From: Saprospiraceae bacterium
GTDB taxonomy: Bacteria; Bacteroidota; Bacteroidia; Chitinophagales; Saprospiraceae
Length of the DNA: 10,298 bases
Reading direction: 5' to 3'
NCBI GenBank assembly: GCA_020628755.1
Contig: JAHDEQ010000011.1
Location: forward strand, 14,301-24,598
Positions 8,201 through 10,298 of the stretch are shown in pieces; within the stretch, counting starts at the first letter, position 1; every line of letters starts with the position of its first letter. The notes under the pieces were generated by a model, which was not told the origin of the DNA, searched no databases, and saw nothing but the letters and a program-made list of their open reading frames with translations. A program made the translations under genes and the position numbers.

Positions 8201-10298
8201 GTTCTTCTGTAACGGTTACTAATACTTGATCAGTAGCTTCTGTGCTACAATCAGGAGTGCTTACAACTAACTCATAAGAAGTATTGCTCATCACACTATT
8301 AATAACGGGATTTTGCTCGTCGGAAACGACCGTGTTTGTACCTGCTATTCTCCACATATAGCTTGCATTAGCTACTGTTTCAGCGTTGAGTTGGATATTT
8401 TCACCTTCACAAATTACAGGTGTTGTATTTAAAATATTAGCTACTGGAGCAGGCGTGATTGCCACGCTTAACGCTTGTGAAGTCTCTGAATTACATCCGT
8501 CTATACTCACCATCACCATAAAGGTTTGAGTAGATGCCATAGAGCTAGATGTTGGGACGGTCAAACTAGGATTAGTACCTGTATTAATGATTTGCCCCGT
8601 TGTTGTATTAGTCCAATTAAACTCAATAACACTACTAGGGTGCGCTGTGAAATAATTTTGACTGTTGTTGATAAGTACTGTTATATCTTCACCTTCGCAC
8701 ACAGTAGTACTAGAAGATAGTGCTGCGGTTTCGACCGCAGTGCTACAGTCCACATCTAATTGGTCAGGGTTACCATCGTCATCTAAATCGGGACATGGAA
8801 ATCCTGTTGAACATTCCACCTCATCTAGCAAGCCGTCGTCGTCACTGTCCACATCTACATAATCATCTGCTCCATCGTTGTCAAAATCGGGACAAGGCGC
8901 ACCTTGAGCACACTCGTTTTCGTCTAAAATTCCGTCTTCATCACTATCCAAATCGAGTTGATTGGTGTCGCCATTGCCATCGGTGTCAGGACAAGGAAAT
9001 CCTGTTGGACATTCGTAGGCATCTACGATACCGTCGTTGTCGCTATCAATATCTTGATAGTCAGGATTGCCATCATTATCAAAATCAGAGCAAGGACTGC
9101 CGCCTGCACATTCGCCTGCATCTTCGAGTCCATCATCGTCCGAGTCTAAATCTTGAAAGTCGGGGTCGCCATTGCCATCGGTATCCGTTGGGTTAGATGT
9201 TGAAACAACTGTTCCTCCATCGGTAGGTTGCCCTGCATCGTTGACAGTTGGTACGCCTGTACCAATAATTCCGTCGTTGTCAGGGTCGATTGCACCACCT
9301 TCTACTACATCGTTGATACCATCATTGTCGGAATCTAAGTCTTGATAGTCAGGATTACCATTATTATCGGTGTTTGCGGGGTCAGAAGTTGAGACCACAA
9401 CAGCTCCATCAGTAGGCTGTCCTGCATCATTGACGGTTGGTACGCCTGTACCAACAATGCCATCATTGTCAGGATCGCTTGCGCCGCCTTCTACTACGTC
9501 ATTGATACCATCATTGTCGGCATCTAAATCTTGATAGTCGGCTACATTATCGCCATCCGTTTGGGTTGGGAAAGAATTAGAAACTAAAATTCCACCTTGT
9601 GTAACTTGTCCGTTGTTATTGATAATCGGTGAACCTGTACCAACGATACCATCGTTGTCAGGGTCGGCTAAGCCGCCTTCTACTACGTCGTTGATGCCAT
9701 CATTGTCAGCATCTAAATCTTGATAATCGGCTACTCCATCCATATCCGTATTTGTAGGATTAGAGGTTGAAACAACATCGGCTCCAACGGTAACTTGTCC
9801 CCAAATATTTACAGTTGGCTCATCTATACCTACGATACCATCGTTGTCAGGATCATCAGAACCTCCCTCTACTACATCATTAATGCCATCGTTATCGGCA
9901 TCTAAATCTTGATAGTCGGCTGTTCCATCATTGTCGGTATCGGTTGGATTGGAATTAGAAACGGTATTACCATTTTGACTTGGTTGTCCAGCAGCATTGA
10001 CTGTTGGTACACCAGTACCAACAAAGCCGTCATTGTCAGGATCGAAATTACCTCCTTCTACTACATCGTTAATACCATCGTTGTCTGCATCTAGGTCTTG
10101 GAAGTCAGGAATATTATCGCCATCTGTTTGGATTGGATTAGAAGTCGAAAGTATAATTCCTCCATCGGTTACTTGACCTGCATTGTTGACGGCTGGTATG
10201 CCTATGCCGACGATGCCGTCATTGTCAGAGTCTAAATTGCCGCCTTCTAATACATCATTGATACCGTCATTGTCAGAATCTAAATCTTGATAATCGGG
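4989..10298 (-). CDS. Giant T9SS-exported multi-repeat surface protein (gene B), 5' end outside window
   Basis: The frame is open from the window's right edge to a TAA at 4989-4991, giving 1769 visible residues; the true start and any signal peptide lie outside. The Met at 9741-9743 is inside a repeat unit and is not the start. Visible parts, numbered from the window edge: TSP3-like repeats 1-518, made of six 63-residue and four 33-residue units; six Ig-like modules 519-1070; six beta modules of 84-93 residues 1071-1585, four with a GQW/GVWT..SGATI core; a cadherin-like module 1586-1678 (NVLSNDEFD, FTYILC); and a type B T9SS sorting domain 1683-1769 (ITPNNDGFND, IKIFNRWGDKVY). It is likely a long secreted or surface-anchored acidic fibre, paralogous to gene A; the adhesin role is inferred. 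Only five Lys/Arg residues precede the sorting domain. The module families are clear; the specific ligand is unknown. Confidence 0.93.
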   Translation of the reverse strand, partial: PDYQDLDSDNDGINDVLEGGNLDSDNDGIVGIGIPAVNNAGQVTDGGIILSTSNPIQTDGDNIPDFQDLDADNDGINDVVEGGNFDPDNDGFVGTGVPTVNAAGQPSQNGNTVSNSNPTDTDNDGTADYQDLDADNDGINDVVEGGSDDPDNDGIVGIDEPTVNIWGQVTVGADVVSTSNPTNTDMDGVADYQDLDADNDGINDVVEGGLADPDNDGIVGTGSPIINNNGQVTQGGILVSNSFPTQTDGDNVADYQDLDADNDGINDVVEGGASDPDNDGIVGTGVPTVNDAGQPTDGAVVVSTSDPANTDNNGNPDYQDLDSDNDGINDVVEGGAIDPDNDGIIGTGVPTVNDAGQPTDGGTVVSTSNPTDTDGNGDPDFQDLDSDDDGLEDAGECAGGSPCSDFDNDGNPDYQDIDSDNDGIVDAYECPTGFPCPDTDGNGDTNQLDLDSDEDGILDENECAQGAPCPDFDNDGADDYVDVDSDDDGLLDEVECSTGFPCPDLDDDGNPDQLDVDCSTAVETAALSSSTTVCEGEDITVLINNSQNYFTAHPSSVIEFNWTNTTTGQIINTGTNPSLTVPTSSSMASTQTFMVMVSIDGCNSETSQALSVAITPAPVANILNTTPVICEGENIQLNAETVANASYMWRIAGTNTVVSDEQNPVINSVMSNTSYELVVSTPDCSTEATDQVLVTVTEEPVINMMASTLSFCTEEQVVLTASTPSNISGNITYMWEDPMGLTFSQTVAATDNFEWNLGMANTINTGGYQLTIETEQGCSSFTEAIQVEVANDLAQPQLELSSDLACEGSTVFFTIPNANYTNVTYNWMYQGLVFESTTTPFYELDGITMSNAGAYFVEVVSENCGTVQSLLTSLSIIDTSDEPTSDNSTLAEAACAGSDVELRAQEYPEAFYTWYGPSNNVLPNQTGSFKYTLQNVTKADEGDYYATVDLTHELDIDCEPLTSQTTLVRVNEEIANATIVAASQSVCQDDDIVLTITNDIEYNPTDYINYQWYFIDMEGDQTFITITANPSLLIPQVTTGDAGTYHVLVDMDGCITNDFEPIEIAVSSIPDQGAFAGLDEAICGEEMYVLNAAPISIGTGQWTSVSGATIINPSEASTLVVDLQEGDNTFVWSLSNGACEGYQVDSVTISLSIPDELADAGADVALACDEDSYQLAAISPTVGAGQWTSLTGATIANPNMPTAMAENLVPGDNIFVWSLSVGSCSNYATDTVVVALNTPTEAAIAGNDMTECGNSTIQLAATPATQGAGVWTSVSGATISNPTEANTMVTDLQEGENVFVWTLSNGGCTNYASDEVVITYYATDEVAQAGSDQSLCAATEFQLNADFPTVGTGQWTTQSGATIANANQANTMVTDLQEGDNVFTWSLSNGNCDNYSEDTVIITYNPTVDEATLLIDNELNLCLDDLSMATMLEAATPQLATGTWTQTVGPSVAVIADANAAVTEVSSLGEGFYVFTWTLTQDDCQDFSETSLVINISETPDEGAFVMDNQMVTCINDEIIIEAVEPQVSEGEWIALTDGINILDADNPITTISGLSMGQNQLVWVLSHENCSNYSFDTLTVVVEEGVNTNDDVFVTEYGQALTNFNVLSNDEFDTDANWSVNIADEPSSGQATINAAGEVSYVPNQAFSGTDQFTYILCNESCGDCQEAFVVIEVQAEEITDCFVPNIITPNNDGFNDALTIPCVTSFPNNEIKIFNRWGDKVYEAEGYTNDWEGFYNSTLLPSGTYFYIFKKQKDGEETMQGYITIYR
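5265..5543 (-). other. Cadherin-like module of gene B
   Basis: Visible residues 1586-1678 contain NTNDDVFVTEYGQ, NVLSNDEFD, a GEVSYVPNQAFSG strand pair, FTYILC, two closely following Cys and a terminal AFVVIEV strand. This is the counterpart of the gene A module just before the sorting domain. NVLxND and FTY are typical of bacterial cadherin-like / Ig-like modules. Confidence 0.75.
5544..7088 (-). repeat. Six tandem 84-93-residue beta modules of gene B
   Basis: Minus-strand starts are about 7088, 6836, 6581, 6329, 6077 and 5798, with lengths near 84, 85, 84, 84, 93 and 85 residues. The shared order is: AGxD followed by Cys; a G-x-G-x-W-T motif; SGATIxNP; DLQEGDNVFVWSLSNG; then Cys followed within a few residues by Y or F. 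Modules 1-4 are close to each other; 5 and 6 are diverged and lack the SGATI core. I know similar repeats from Bacteroidota T9SS cargo but cannot name the family. Gene A has none. Confidence 0.85.
7089..8744 (-). repeat. Six diverged Ig-like modules of gene B
   Basis: Visible residues 519-1070 form six modules of roughly 80-100 residues. Each opens with a Cys-acidic signature (VCEGEDI, ICEGENI, FCTEEQV, ACEGSTV, ACAGSDV, VCQDDDI), has an aromatic core strand (for example YTWYGPSN, YQWYFID), and closes with a second Cys near the end (DGCNSE, PDCSTE, QGCSSF, ENCGTV, DCEPL, DGCITN). The single pair per module suggests one disulfide each. They are more diverged from one another than the units around them. 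Confidence 0.8.
8769..9164 (-). repeat. Four tandem 99-bp (33-residue) Cys-paired TSP3-like units of gene B
   Basis: Minus-strand starts are 9164, 9065, 8966 and 8867, and every unit is exactly 33 residues. Each has DxDSDxDG, then EC-x5-C (CAGGSPC, CPTGFPC, CAQGAPC, CSTGFPC), then an acidic loop (DFDNDG and similar). The partial unit PDQLDVDC (8768-8745) ends the array. The C-x5-C pairs probably form disulfides, as in TSP3 wires. Confidence 0.93.
9165..10298 (-). repeat. Six tandem 189-bp (63-residue) TSP3-like units of gene B
   Basis: The first 378 visible residues divide exactly into six 63-residue units, with minus-strand starts at 10298, 10109, 9920, 9731, 9542 and 9353. The core is DYQDLDADNDGINDVVEGG, then DPDNDGIVGTGVPTVN, then a linker with STSNPT. 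Each unit has two acidic calcium-type loops and no Lys, Arg, His or Cys. The array continues to the window edge, so more units probably lie outside. The linker is three residues shorter than in the gene A units. Confidence 0.95.

Noticed and set aside
9741..9743. ATG as the start of gene B
   Set aside because: It lies inside the 63-residue repeat array (third/fourth unit junction), the frame stays open to the window edge with three more perfect units, and no signal peptide follows it.
9165..10298. Regularly spaced repeats suggesting a CRISPR array
   Set aside because: The period is 189 bp, all units are coding in one frame, and the 'spacers' are conserved protein linkers rather than unrelated sequences.

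Overview
The window holds two very large, co-oriented minus-strand genes separated by a 325-base AT-rich gap. Both encode exported, modular, repeat-rich surface proteins of the kind made by Bacteroidota with a type IX secretion system (T9SS). The assignment to Bacteroidota rests on three things. Each protein ends in a gliding-motility-associated / type B T9SS sorting domain (TIGR04131 / CHU_C type). No Shine-Dalgarno sequence precedes the one visible start. The proteins combine thrombospondin type 3-like (TSP3) calcium-binding repeats, Ig-like modules and a cadherin-like module. The repeat style is common in marine or aquatic Saprospiria/Flavobacteriia-type bacteria, but the genus cannot be read from the sequence.

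Layout in the direction of transcription (right to left): 10298-4989 is gene B. It is cut by the window's right edge, so its N-terminus is missing and 1769 residues are visible. It consists of six TSP3-like units of exactly 63 residues, four of exactly 33 residues, six Ig-like modules, six W-containing beta modules of 84-93 residues, one cadherin-like module and the sorting domain. A strong 20-bp hairpin at 4931-4980 follows its stop codon and is probably its terminator. Positions 4930-4664 are AT-rich non-coding DNA that must hold the signals for the next gene. Positions 4663-2 are gene A, complete at 1553 residues. It has a signal peptide, an unrecognised N-terminal region of about 500 residues, diverged TSP3 repeats, five units of exactly 66 residues, two of 33 residues, two Ig-like modules, a cadherin-like module and the sorting domain.

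The two proteins are mosaic paralogues. They share the same C-terminal end and the same repeat family but differ in module number and in the fixed repeat length (66 versus 63 residues). A 74-bp stretch is identical at 73 positions between one repeat of A and one of B, pointing to recent exchange between the genes. In B, only five Lys/Arg residues occur in the 1713 visible residues before the sorting domain.

The likely role, by inference, is as cell-surface or secreted adhesins, or structural fibres with a calcium-stiffened acidic stalk. No enzyme, RNA gene, mobile element, CRISPR array or phage gene is seen. Nothing here proves a new system. The most unusual features are the repeat quantisation, the inter-gene identity tract and the extreme lack of basic residues.
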